From: an uncultured Clostridia bacterium
GTDB taxonomy: Bacteria; Bacillota; Clostridia; Christensenellales; Borkfalkiaceae
Reading direction: 5' to 3'
Length of the DNA stretch: 63,186 bases
Assembly: GCA_944372525.1 (NCBI GenBank)
Contig: CALVZL010000024.1
Span: 1-63,186 of the forward strand
A model generated the notes under the pieces. That model was given only the letters and a program-made list of their open reading frames with translations, was not told the DNA's origin and searched no databases. Position 1 is the first letter of the stretch. Every line of letters starts with the position of its first letter. Below are positions 36,173-45,150 of this stretch, piece after piece. The translations under genes and the position numbers were made by a program.

Positions 36173-37293
36173 TTTCCCGTTTTCTCCTTTAACCGACTTG
36201 CCGCTTCGTTCATCCTCTCTGCCGCCGCCTTCGCCTCTTCCTGCGTGGTATCGGGGGAAAAACTGACGCGCAGCACCCCCTGCAAGATGTCATTCCGATA
36301 TCCGCATGCCTGAATCACCCGACTGAACGGATGTTTGGAAGAGCAAGCGCTTCCCGTTCCCACAATCACCCCTTCTCCTTCGAGAAGACGCTGCAGCACC
36401 TCGCCGCGCAACCCTGCGGCGGAGACAGAAAGAAGAAACGGACTGCCCTCCCGGGGAGAAAGACGGGTATACAGTGCGGGATCAAGCGCATCGAACAGCA
36501 ATTCTCTCAGACGGAGGATCTGTTCCCCCGTCTCCCGCAGCGATCCGAACCGAACTCTCGCCGCTGCGCCGAACGCCGCGATTCCGAATACGTTTTCCGT
36601 ACCGCTGCGCAGATTCCCCTCCTGACCGCCGCCGTACAGATAGGGAGACAGCGCAAGATTCTTTCGAAAAATCAGCGCGCCCGTTCCTTTGACGCCGCCG
36701 ATCTTATGTGCGCTGACCGAATAAAGATCGATCTCCTCCGTCAGACGCACGGAAATCTTACCGAACGCCTGCACGCCGTCGCTGTGAAAGAGACACCTGG
36801 GGTTCTTTTCCTTTACCTGCCGCGCAAGACGAAAAATATCGTTGACCGCGCCCGTCTCATTGTTGACATGCACGACGGAGACTAAGGAAGTCTTTTCGTC
36901 CACGAGACGAAGAAGCGCTTCTTCATCCACGCTTCCGTCCGGGCGCAGAGGCGCAAAACGAGGTTCCACGCCGCGGTTTTTCAAGGCGAGACAGCTCTGA
37001 TAGACCGCCGCATGTTCTCCTGCCGTCGTCACGACGTTGCCGCGCTTTCCCCCGCAGAAAATCGCCTGGTTGTCCGCCTCCGTTCCGCCGGAGGTAAAGA
37101 TCAGACTGAAATGCCCTGCATCTGCGATCCGCGAAAGGATCTCCTCTCTCGCAGCGGCAATCTCTTTCTGCACGGCAACCCCTCCGCCGTAAAGCGCAGA
37201 GGGGTTGAAATAGCGTTCCGTAAGAAAAATTTCCGCCGCCTCCACCGCTTCTTGAAGCGGACGAGTCGTTGCGGCATTGTCCAGATAAATCAT
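36169..37293 (-). CDS. Cysteine desulfurase (NifS/IscS family) paired with ThiI
   Basis: This 374-residue PLP enzyme takes sulfur from cysteine. It starts with IYLDNAATTRP, has TSGGTEADN near 68, and the PLP Lys in SAHKIGGVKGTG near 195. The active Cys lies in GSACSSKHPFSR near 318. Coupling to thiI by a 4-base overlap implies it loads ThiI with persulfide, as the Bacillus NifZ does. The start overlaps the preceding small membrane protein (TAATG). It could also serve the SufCB system, which has no SufS in this window. Confidence 0.93.
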   Translation of the reverse strand: MIYLDNAATTRPLQEAVEAAEIFLTERYFNPSALYGGGVAVQKEIAAAREEILSRIADAGHFSLIFTSGGTEADNQAIFCGGKRGNVVTTAGEHAAVYQSCLALKNRGVEPRFAPLRPDGSVDEEALLRLVDEKTSLVSVVHVNNETGAVNDIFRLARQVKEKNPRCLFHSDGVQAFGKISVRLTEEIDLYSVSAHKIGGVKGTGALIFRKNLALSPYLYGGGQEGNLRSGTENVFGIAAFGAAARVRFGSLRETGEQILRLRELLFDALDPALYTRLSPREGSPFLLSVSAAGLRGEVLQRLLEGEGVIVGTGSACSSKHPFSRVIQACGYRNDILQGVLRVSFSPDTTQEEAKAAAERMNEAASRLKEKTGK

Positions 37294-37892
37294 TATCTCA
37301 TCTCCAGCTTATTCCTGCCCGCGGCGGCCACAAGGTACGCCAACATGGTCTCCCTCGCCTCAATGATATAGACCGCCTTTTCGATGGAAGTGGAATAGAG
37401 AATATAATAAAATTCCTTTCCGTTACACGCCTCTTGGTTTGAAGTCAGCGGACGGATCGCTTTTTTGGGTAATCCCGCGCAGGTGCGTTGAAAGGAATCT
37501 TTGTCGCACATGCCGATCTTTAAGATCTGATGCGCCTTGAAGGTAATGATATGTTTTCTTCGTTTTCCGTTAAACACTTTGGAAACGCGCAATTCGTCTT
37601 CGACAAAGATATAGTCATAACTGACGTTGAATCGACGTTTCAAAAAGAAGAACGCCACCGCAATGCCCGTGCTGACAAACAAAAGACCGAACCACTGCAC
37701 CAGAGAAATCACACGGGGAATTCCCTCCGTCTCCGAGACGATGAGAGGTACGTAACTGAACGAAAAGAGCAAATGTATCCCGGAAAATACAAAGAAAATG
37801 ATGCTTAAGACCGAAAAGACGCGATAATATTTCGACTCCTTGTGCTCTCTCGCGCACACGGCGCTCTCTTCATAAAATGCCTCTTTCGCCAT
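37293..37892 (-). CDS. Small membrane protein, DUF6106-like
   Basis: This 199-residue protein has two predicted membrane helices (about 28-51 and 66-84), followed by a C-terminal cytosolic domain. The pattern 'YDYIFVEDELRVSKVFNGKRRK' after the second helix resembles the DUF6106 family as I recall it. No enzyme motif is seen and function is unknown. It is wedged between the carB-dapF fusion and the cysteine desulfurase with stop/start overlaps on both sides, so it is part of the same transcript. Confidence 0.65.
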   Translation of the reverse strand: MAKEAFYEESAVCAREHKESKYYRVFSVLSIIFFVFSGIHLLFSFSYVPLIVSETEGIPRVISLVQWFGLLFVSTGIAVAFFFLKRRFNVSYDYIFVEDELRVSKVFNGKRRKHIITFKAHQILKIGMCDKDSFQRTCAGLPKKAIRPLTSNQEACNGKEFYYILYSTSIEKAVYIIEARETMLAYLVAAAGRNKLEMR

Positions 37893-40800
37893 CAGAATTC
37901 CACCTTCCCGTCATAAACTTTCTGCACGCCGCCCGTAAGGGTAACGCTTCCGTCCGAATGATAGCGGACAAGCAGATCTCCGCCCCGCACCTTTACGGTG
38001 ATGTCGGTATCCGCCTTGCAGAATCCGTTCAAAACACAGGCAACGGCAGCCGCGGCGGCACCCGTTCCGCAGGCAAGCGTCTCCCCGTTCCCGCGTTCCC
38101 AGACGCGCATTTTAATCGTATATTCGTTGACGACACGGATAAATTCCACATTCGTCTTGTTCGGGAAGAAGCGACTTGTTTCGATCTTGGATCCGAGCGT
38201 CTCCACCGGCACGTCGTCGACTTTCTCGCAAAAGATCACACAATGGGGATTGCCGAGGTTCACGAGCGTCACGCTGCATTGCTTTCCGTCGATCTCCATG
38301 GGCTGACCGACAACGCGCTCTCCCTCCCAGACGGAAGGGATCTTCTTTCCGGCAAGTTCTGCCTTTCCCAGATCGACGCTGGCAGAGGTCACGACGCCTC
38401 CGAAGGAGAAGACGCGAACATCCTTCACCCCGCTGACCGTTTCGATCTTCATGCACTCTTTGGGCACGATCCCCGTCTCGTAAAGATATTTCGCAACGCA
38501 GCGAATGGCATTTCCCGCCATCATCCCCTCCGAGCCGTCCTGATTGAAGATGCGCATGCCGGCATCCGCAACGGACGAGCGTTCGATGAGCACGATTCCG
38601 TCGCCCCCGATCCCGTAATGACGGTTGACAAAGTTGATCGCCAGCGATTCGGGACAGGTGATCTGTCCGTCCAGATTTTCAAAATAGATATAGTCGTTGC
38701 CGCAAGACTGTATCTTTACGAAATGCAGCTCCATTTTCTTCTTGCGAAGGCGATTGATGTCTACCAGCTCCGTGTTGTATTCCGTGAACTTGCTCGCAAT
38801 GATATCGCAGAGCGCATTCGCCGTATCCAGCGAAGTAAGCACGGTAATTCCCAGCAAGATCGCATGGTGATGCAACTCAATATAGTCTCCGATCGAATCG
38901 ACGTCCGTCTTTCCCGTATAAATGATGTAGTCGATCTTTCCCTCGTCCATGAGTTTGGAGACCTGCTTGGTTGCCTTCAGACGATCGACGATCGTCACGT
39001 CTATCCCGAGCGCAGAGATGACCTTCGCCGTTCCCGCCGTCGCATAGAGATTGCAGCCGAGATCGGAAAATTTCTTTGCGATGGATACAATCTCAAATTT
39101 ATCCTGATCGTTGACGGTAAAATACACTCCGACCGGTTTCTCTTTTGTCGGATGACACATCTTGAATCCCGCCGAAACCAGTCCTTTAAAGAGCGCCTCT
39201 TCGATCGTCTTGCCGATTCCGAGCACCTCTCCCGTCGACTTCATCTCCGGTCCGAGCTGGGAGTTGACATCGTTCAGCTTCTCAAAGCTGAACACCGGGA
39301 CCTTGACCGCAACGTAAGGAGAATTGGGATACAGCCCCGTTCCGTACCCGAGCTTTTTCAGTTTTGCACCCGCCATGATCTTGGTCGCAAGCTCCACCAT
39401 CGGCACGCCGGTCACTTTGGAAATATACGGAATCGTACGCGACGCGCGCGGATTCACCTCGATGACATAGAGTTTATTGTGATAGATGAGATACTGAATG
39501 TTGATAAGCCCCTTCGTCTTGAGGGAAAGCGCCAGCTTGGTCGAAATTTCGACAATGTTTTTCAGCATATAGTCGCTCAGATGATAGGGCGGGTATACGG
39601 CGATGGAATCTCCCGAATGAACGCCCGCGCGCTCAATATGCTGCATGATCCCGGGTATGAGCACATCTTTTCCGTCTGAAATGGCGTCGACTTCCAGCTC
39701 CGATCCCATGAGATATTTGTCGCACAGAACCGGGTTCTCGATGTGCTGCGCAAGTATGACGTCCATATAACGAGAGATGTCGTTTTCGGTAAAGGCGATT
39801 GTCATGTTCTGCCCGCCGATGACATAGGAAGGACGCAGAAGAACAGGATAGCCGAGCGTCTCCGCCGCGCGGATCGCCTCTTCCTTGGTCATGACGGTCA
39901 GCCCTTTCGGACGGGCAATGTCGAACTGCTCGAGCAATTCATCGAATCGCTCGCGGTCTTCCGCCATGTCTACGCTGTCCGCACTTGTCCCGAGGATACG
40001 GACCCCCTTGCGCGCCAGATATCCGCAGAGTTTGATCGCCGTCTGGCCTCCGAAGGTGATCACGACCCCGTAGGGCTTCTCTCTGTCGATGACATTCTGT
40101 ACATCTTCGGGCGTCAGAGACTCAAAATACAGCCTGTCCGCCGTATCAAAGTCGGTGGAAACAGTCTCGGGGTTGTTGTTGATGATGATAACCTCATAGC
40201 CGAGCTCTTTGAGCGTCCAAACGCAGTGGACCGACGAATAGTCAAATTCGATGCCCTGCCCGATGCGGATGGGGCCGGATCCGATGACGATGACCCTCTT
40301 TTTTGTGCTCTTTTGAATGAACGGCACTGCCTCATCATGCTCCGGGTCGTCGTATGTGGAATAGAAATACGGCGTCTGCGCGGCAAATTCTGCGGCGCAG
40401 GTATCGACCATCTTGAAGCAGGCACGGCGATGCGCGGGGAGCTTTTCCCCACTGATCCGTGCAAGCGCCGCATCGGGATATCCGTACCGTTTTCCGCGGA
40501 GATATTCCTCTTTGCCGAGCTTTTTTCCCGCAATTTCCCGCTCATAGACGACAAGATGATTGAGTTTGTGCAAGAACCAGCGGTCGATCTTGGTCACGTC
40601 GAAGATCTCGTCGACGGAAATCCCCGCTTTGAGGGCGGCAAACACGGCAAAGAGCCGCTCGTCCGTTGTCTTATGCAGTTCCCCGCGCAGCTCCTCTTGG
40701 CTCATTGCCGTAAATTTCGGATTGTTGAGCGTATCCAGAGAGATCTCCGCGCCGCGCACCGCCTTCATGATCGCCTGCTCGAAGCTGCAGCCGATCGCCA

Positions 40801-41947
40801 TTACCTCGCCCGTCGCCTTCATCCGAGAACCGAGGTCGCGCTTTGCATAAAGGAATTTATCGAAAGGCCACTTCGGCAGCTTGACGACGACGTAGTCCAA
40901 AGTCGGCTCGAAACAGGCAAACGTCTTGCCCGTGACGTCGTTCCGGATCTCATCCAGCGTGTAACCGAGCGCGATCTTGGTGGCAACTTTGGCAATGGGA
41001 TAGCCCGTCGCCTTGGAGGCAAGCGCGGAAGAGCGCGAGACACGCGGATTCACTTCGATAACGGCATATTCGAAGCTGTCCGGATACAGGGCGAACTGAC
41101 AGTTGCACCCGCCCTCGATCCCCAATTCGGTGATGATGTTGAGGGATGCCGTGCGCAGCATCTGGTATTCTTTGTCGGAAAGCGTGACCGCGGGCGCAAT
41201 GACGATGGAGTCGCCCGTATGCACGCCGACGGGATCGAAGTTCTCCATGGAGCAGACGGTGAGGACGTTTCCGTTCGCGTCGCGCAGCACCTCAAACTCG
41301 ATCTCTTTCCATCCCCCGATATACTTCTCAATGAGAACCTGCGTAATGGGCGAAAGCATGAGTCCGTTATGCGAGATCAAGCGGAGCTCTTCCTCCGTCC
41401 GCGCAACGCCTCCGCCCGCTCCGCCGAGCGTAAAGGCGGGACGCACGATGACGGGATATCCCAGCCGCTGTGCGATCGCCACGCATTCGTCCACCGTATA
41501 GGCGATGTCCGAAGGGACGACGGGCTGATTGATTTTTTGCATCGTCTCCTTAAACAGCTCGCGGTCCTCCGCGCGGTCGATGGCGTCCAGCTTCGTCCCG
41601 ATGAGTTTAACGCCCCATTCGTCAAGAAACCCGGACTTGGCAAGCTTGCACCCCATCGTAAGCCCCGTCTGTCCGCCCAAAGAGGCGAGAAGCGAATCGG
41701 GGCGCTCCTTGATGATGATTCGTTTGAGAGAGTCTTCTGTGAGCGGTTCGAGATAGATCTCGTCCGCGAGCATCTTATCCGTCATGATGGTCGCGGGGTT
41801 GGAATTGCAGAGAACCACGTTCACGCCGGCGTCTTTCAGCACGCGGCAGGCCTGCGCACCCGCATAATCGAACTCCGCCGCCTGACCGATGACGATCGGC
41901 CCCGAGCCGATGACAAGTACTTTTTTGATATCGCTCCTCTTTGGCAT
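37892..41947 (-). CDS. carB: Carbamoyl-phosphate synthase large chain fused to a diaminopimelate epimerase-like domain
   Basis: One uninterrupted 1351-residue frame encodes two whole proteins. Residues 1-1071 are CarB: first ATP-grasp half (GSGPIVIGQAAEFDYAG near 13), second half (GSGPIRIGQGIEFDYSS near 550), and the C-terminal MGS-like allosteric domain (about 930-1060). Residues 1072-1351 are a full-length DapF domain: KIQSCGNDY at its start, GIGGDGI, NQDGSEG, and LACGTGAA with the second catalytic Cys. The first catalytic Cys position (domain residue 73) is Ala, in MMAGNAIRC. No linker, stop or clear ribosome binding site lies at the junction (Met codon 38732-38734). CarB works with CarA just upstream, in an arginine operon. 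Confidence 0.93.
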   Translation of the reverse strand: MPKRSDIKKVLVIGSGPIVIGQAAEFDYAGAQACRVLKDAGVNVVLCNSNPATIMTDKMLADEIYLEPLTEDSLKRIIIKERPDSLLASLGGQTGLTMGCKLAKSGFLDEWGVKLIGTKLDAIDRAEDRELFKETMQKINQPVVPSDIAYTVDECVAIAQRLGYPVIVRPAFTLGGAGGGVARTEEELRLISHNGLMLSPITQVLIEKYIGGWKEIEFEVLRDANGNVLTVCSMENFDPVGVHTGDSIVIAPAVTLSDKEYQMLRTASLNIITELGIEGGCNCQFALYPDSFEYAVIEVNPRVSRSSALASKATGYPIAKVATKIALGYTLDEIRNDVTGKTFACFEPTLDYVVVKLPKWPFDKFLYAKRDLGSRMKATGEVMAIGCSFEQAIMKAVRGAEISLDTLNNPKFTAMSQEELRGELHKTTDERLFAVFAALKAGISVDEIFDVTKIDRWFLHKLNHLVVYEREIAGKKLGKEEYLRGKRYGYPDAALARISGEKLPAHRRACFKMVDTCAAEFAAQTPYFYSTYDDPEHDEAVPFIQKSTKKRVIVIGSGPIRIGQGIEFDYSSVHCVWTLKELGYEVIIINNNPETVSTDFDTADRLYFESLTPEDVQNVIDREKPYGVVITFGGQTAIKLCGYLARKGVRILGTSADSVDMAEDRERFDELLEQFDIARPKGLTVMTKEEAIRAAETLGYPVLLRPSYVIGGQNMTIAFTENDISRYMDVILAQHIENPVLCDKYLMGSELEVDAISDGKDVLIPGIMQHIERAGVHSGDSIAVYPPYHLSDYMLKNIVEISTKLALSLKTKGLINIQYLIYHNKLYVIEVNPRASRTIPYISKVTGVPMVELATKIMAGAKLKKLGYGTGLYPNSPYVAVKVPVFSFEKLNDVNSQLGPEMKSTGEVLGIGKTIEEALFKGLVSAGFKMCHPTKEKPVGVYFTVNDQDKFEIVSIAKKFSDLGCNLYATAGTAKVISALGIDVTIVDRLKATKQVSKLMDEGKIDYIIYTGKTDVDSIGDYIELHHHAILLGITVLTSLDTANALCDIIASKFTEYNTELVDINRLRKKKMELHFVKIQSCGNDYIYFENLDGQITCPESLAINFVNRHYGIGGDGIVLIERSSVADAGMRIFNQDGSEGMMAGNAIRCVAKYLYETGIVPKECMKIETVSGVKDVRVFSFGGVVTSASVDLGKAELAGKKIPSVWEGERVVGQPMEIDGKQCSVTLVNLGNPHCVIFCEKVDDVPVETLGSKIETSRFFPNKTNVEFIRVVNEYTIKMRVWERGNGETLACGTGAAAAAVACVLNGFCKADTDITVKVRGGDLLVRYHSDGSVTLTGGVQKVYDGKVEF

Positions 41948-41948
41948 T

Positions 41949-43010
41949 TCAGTTCTCCTTTTTCATATCGGCAATGAACTTATCGAACAGGAAATTGGCG
42001 TCGTGCGGTCCGCCGCACGCCTCCGGGTGAAACTGCACGGTCGAAGCGCCGATCTCGGGATAATCCACTCCCTCGCAGGTGCCGTCGTTTCCGTTGACAA
42101 AGCTCACGATCCCGTTTTTCAGGGAAGAACTCACCACTTCGTAACCGTGATTCTGCGACGAAATGAAGACCCTTCCCGTCGAGAGCTGTTTGACAGGCTG
42201 ATTGGACCCGCGATGCCCGTACTTCATCTTGCGCGTCTCCCCGCCCATTGCGAGCGCGAAGAGCTGATGTCCGAGGCAGATGCCGAGAATCGGCTTTTTT
42301 CCCGCGAGTTTTCTCACGTTCTCAACGATTTGCGGATTGTCCGCGGGATCGCCAGGTCCGTTCGTCAGCATGATCCCGTCCGGATGAAGCGCAAGCGCTT
42401 CCTCCGCCGTGAAAAAAGCGGGCACGGTGATCAGATGACAGCCGCGCTGGACGAGCTCCCGCGCGATGTTGTTTTTTGCGCCAAAATCGTAGAGCACGAC
42501 CCGAGGTCCGTCTTGGTTCCCCTCCTCCGTCACCTCTTTGCAAGTCACCGCACAGACGGCGTCTTTGATCCGATATGCTTTCAACGCCTCAAAATCGGTA
42601 AACGGACGGAAGGAGACCGCCGCATTCATTACGCCCGCCTCGCGGACGATGCGCGTCAGTTCACGTGTGTCGATCCCGCAGACGGCAGGGATTCCCTTCT
42701 CCTTGAGATAACTCTCTATCGTCCGCTCGCAGCGGAAATTAGAGGGTTCGTCGCATTTTTCCCGAACAATATACGCCGTCAGCCAGCTTTTCTCGCTCTC
42801 GGCGTCGGCAGAAATCATTCCGTAGTTTCCGATAAGCGGAAAGGTCTGCGTGACGATCTGTCCGTAATAACTCGGATCGGTCAATGTCTCGATATACCCC
42901 GTCATGCCCGTCGTGAAGACAAGCTCCCCGATCGCTTCCCGCTCCGCGCCGAAAGAATACCCTTCGAACACCTTTCCGTTTTCCAACGTGACATAAGCTT
43001 TCTTCTTCAT
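41949..43010 (-). CDS. carA: Carbamoyl-phosphate synthase small chain
   Basis: CarA supplies ammonia from glutamine to CarB. The 353-residue protein has the N-terminal domain (TLENGKVFEGYSFGAE at the start, FTTGMTGYIETLTDPSY near 33) and the class I glutamine amidotransferase domain. That domain has ILGICLGHQLFALAMGG near 244 (nucleophile Cys) and the His-Pro-Glu in VQFHPEA near 330. It is one base from carB and 16 bases after argF. AGGGA and AGAG elements precede the ATG. Confidence 0.97.
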   Translation of the reverse strand: MKKKAYVTLENGKVFEGYSFGAEREAIGELVFTTGMTGYIETLTDPSYYGQIVTQTFPLIGNYGMISADAESEKSWLTAYIVREKCDEPSNFRCERTIESYLKEKGIPAVCGIDTRELTRIVREAGVMNAAVSFRPFTDFEALKAYRIKDAVCAVTCKEVTEEGNQDGPRVVLYDFGAKNNIARELVQRGCHLITVPAFFTAEEALALHPDGIMLTNGPGDPADNPQIVENVRKLAGKKPILGICLGHQLFALAMGGETRKMKYGHRGSNQPVKQLSTGRVFISSQNHGYEVVSSSLKNGIVSFVNGNDGTCEGVDYPEIGASTVQFHPEACGGPHDANFLFDKFIADMKKEN

Positions 43011-43026
43011 CTCTTTTTCCCTATGA

Positions 43027-43938
43027 TTACGCCCGGTCGCGCATCAGCTTGCACATGATCGCTTTCTGCGCGTGCAAACGGTTCTCCGCTTCTTCAAAAA
43101 TTTCGTCGGCGTGCGCTTCGAATACTTCCGCCGTGATCTCCTCGCCGCGATGCGCGGGCAGACAATGCAGCACCATTGCGTCCCGTTTTGCCACCCGCAT
43201 GACCGCATCGTCGATCCGGAACGAAGAAAACGCCCGCATCCGGCGTTCGCGCTCTTCTTCCTGTCCCATCGACGCCCAAACGTCCGTATAGAGCACGTCT
43301 GCTCCTTCCGCCGCCTCTTCGACGCTCTCCGTCATCAAAAATTCTCCGTTCTCCTTCGCCCAGGCAAGGAGTGCGGCGTCCGGCTCATAGCCTTTGGGGC
43401 AGGCGATCGCAAACCGCATGCCCGTCTTGACCGCACCGACGAGAAGAGAATTCGCCATGTTGTTTCCGTCTCCCACAAAACAGAGCTTAAGCCCTTTGAA
43501 CGAGCCCTTCCTCTCGCGGATGGTCATCAGATCGGCAAGCACCTGGCAGGGATGGCAATAGTCCGTAAGCCCGTTGATCACGGGAACGGTGCCGTATTTC
43601 GCGAGATCCTCGACTTCCTTCTGGGCAACCGTGCGAATCATGATGCCGTCGAGATTGCGGGAGAGCACCCGAGCCGTATCCTCCACGGGCTCTCCTCTTC
43701 CGATCTGCAGATCGCGGCTGGACAAAAAGAGCGCATAGCCGCCCAATTCATACATCCCCGCTTCGAAAGAGACCCGCGTCCGCGTCGAAGACTTCTGGAA
43801 GATCATGCCGAGTTTCTTTCCCTTGAGATATTCCTTGAATATCCCGTTTTTTCGCTCGTACTTGAGCTGATCTGCCAAATTGAGCACGGAGAGGATCTCC
43901 TCCCGCGACAGATCGCCGAGTTTGAGTAAATGCTTCAT
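43027..43938 (-). CDS. argF: Ornithine carbamoyltransferase
   Basis: ArgF joins ornithine and carbamoyl phosphate to citrulline. The 303-residue enzyme has the carbamoyl-phosphate motif SSTRTRVSFE near 46, the DTARVLSRN segment near 82, and HPCQVLADLMT near 125. HCLPAHRGEEI near 262 includes the catalytic Cys. ATG 43938 overlaps the argD stop (ATGA); the longer frame lies inside argD. Its neighbours carA and carB supply its carbamoyl phosphate. Confidence 0.96.
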   Translation of the reverse strand: MKHLLKLGDLSREEILSVLNLADQLKYERKNGIFKEYLKGKKLGMIFQKSSTRTRVSFEAGMYELGGYALFLSSRDLQIGRGEPVEDTARVLSRNLDGIMIRTVAQKEVEDLAKYGTVPVINGLTDYCHPCQVLADLMTIRERKGSFKGLKLCFVGDGNNMANSLLVGAVKTGMRFAIACPKGYEPDAALLAWAKENGEFLMTESVEEAAEGADVLYTDVWASMGQEEERERRMRAFSSFRIDDAVMRVAKRDAMVLHCLPAHRGEEITAEVFEAHADEIFEEAENRLHAQKAIMCKLMRDRA

Positions 43939-45101
43939 GCCTGTATTACCTCCCGTAAAATCGCAAGACCTTCGTCCATTTCTCTCTTCGTGATATTCAG
44001 CGGCGGAAGAAGCCGCACGTACTCGTGCGCCGTGAGGACGAGAAGTCCCCGCTTCAGACATTCCAAAGCGATCTCTTTCGCGCTGCGCCCCGTCTTCAGC
44101 CCGATCATGAGTCCTATCCCCGTAACGCGTTCCACCCCCTCGATCTTGGCGAGCTTGGCACGCAGATAGTCGCTTTTTCCCTGTACTTCGAGCAAAAAGT
44201 TTTCATCGAGACGGGAGAGAATGTTTCCCGCGCCCGCGCAGACAACGGGATTCCCGCCAAACGTCGAGCCGTGGTCGCCGGGCTGCAACACATGTTCCGT
44301 CTTTTCGAAGAACAGGCAAGCTCCGATGGGAAGTCCGCCGCCCAACCCCTTCGCCGTCGTGACAAGATCGGGCTGTATGCCATAGTGTTCGTAGGCAAAC
44401 AATTTGCCCGTCCTGCCGTTTCCGCACTGTACTTCGTCGCAGATGAGCAAAATGTCCCGTTCTCTGCAAAAACGGGCCAGCTCTTTTACAAAGACGGGAT
44501 CGAGCGCCTCAACGCCGCCCTCGCCCTGCACACATTCGATGACGACCGCGCAGGTATTTTTCCCCGCCGCCTCTTCAATCGCCGCCATGTCCGCCTCTGC
44601 GGAGCAGACTTCCGGCACAAAGGGATCGAAATAACGGTGAAATTCCGCCTGTCCCGTGGCGGTCAGCGTAAAGAGCGTCCTCCCGTGAAAACTGCCTGCG
44701 AGCGAAAGGATCTGCGCCCTCCCCTCTCCGTATTTGCGGAAAGAATATTTGCGCGCCGTCTTAAAGGCGCATTCGTTCGCCTCGGCGCCCGAGTTTCCGA
44801 AAAACACCCGTTTCGCGCCCGTGCGCCCGCACAGCATCTCCGCCAGCACGCACTGCGGCTCCGAATAATAATAATTGCTGACGTGCTGAATGCGGCCGAG
44901 CTGCTCGCAGACCGTCCGCTTCCACGCCTCATCGTTCACGCCGAAAATGTTTACGGAGATCCCTGCTCCGAAATCGACGTACGCCCGTCCTTCGGTGTCG
45001 TACAGGGTCGCCCCCTCCCCGCGCTCGAAGGCAACGGGAAACCGCGAAAACGTCTCCGCCAGATAGTTCTTTTCTTTTTCTCTGATCTCTTCAAATTTCA
45101 T
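43935..45101 (-). CDS. argD: Acetylornithine aminotransferase
   Basis: ArgD transaminates N-acetylglutamate semialdehyde, using PLP. The 388-residue protein has YVDFGAGISVNIFG near 40, NSGAEANECAFK near 96, SFHGRTL near 131, the Asp in LICDEVQCGNGRTG near 214 and the PLP Lys in TTAKGLGGGLPIG near 244. Family members often also act as succinyl-DAP aminotransferase in lysine synthesis, relevant given the DapF domain in this operon. The ATG at 45101 has only a weak GGGG upstream; a TTG seven codons earlier is possible. Confidence 0.94.
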   Translation of the reverse strand: MKFEEIREKEKNYLAETFSRFPVAFERGEGATLYDTEGRAYVDFGAGISVNIFGVNDEAWKRTVCEQLGRIQHVSNYYYSEPQCVLAEMLCGRTGAKRVFFGNSGAEANECAFKTARKYSFRKYGEGRAQILSLAGSFHGRTLFTLTATGQAEFHRYFDPFVPEVCSAEADMAAIEEAAGKNTCAVVIECVQGEGGVEALDPVFVKELARFCRERDILLICDEVQCGNGRTGKLFAYEHYGIQPDLVTTAKGLGGGLPIGACLFFEKTEHVLQPGDHGSTFGGNPVVCAGAGNILSRLDENFLLEVQGKSDYLRAKLAKIEGVERVTGIGLMIGLKTGRSAKEIALECLKRGLLVLTAHEYVRLLPPLNITKREMDEGLAILREVIQA

Positions 45102-45120
45102 TGTTCTACCCCGCTGTTGC

Positions 45121-45150
45121 AAAAAAGACGATTGAAAAATCAGTCGCCTT
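45121..45150 (-). terminator. Terminator-like hairpin at the argB stop
   Basis: On the minus strand an 11-bp stem with one mismatch and one G-U pair, a TTTT loop and a following T run (TCTTTTTT) spans the argB stop codon. It may lower expression of argD and later genes. Confidence 0.5.
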
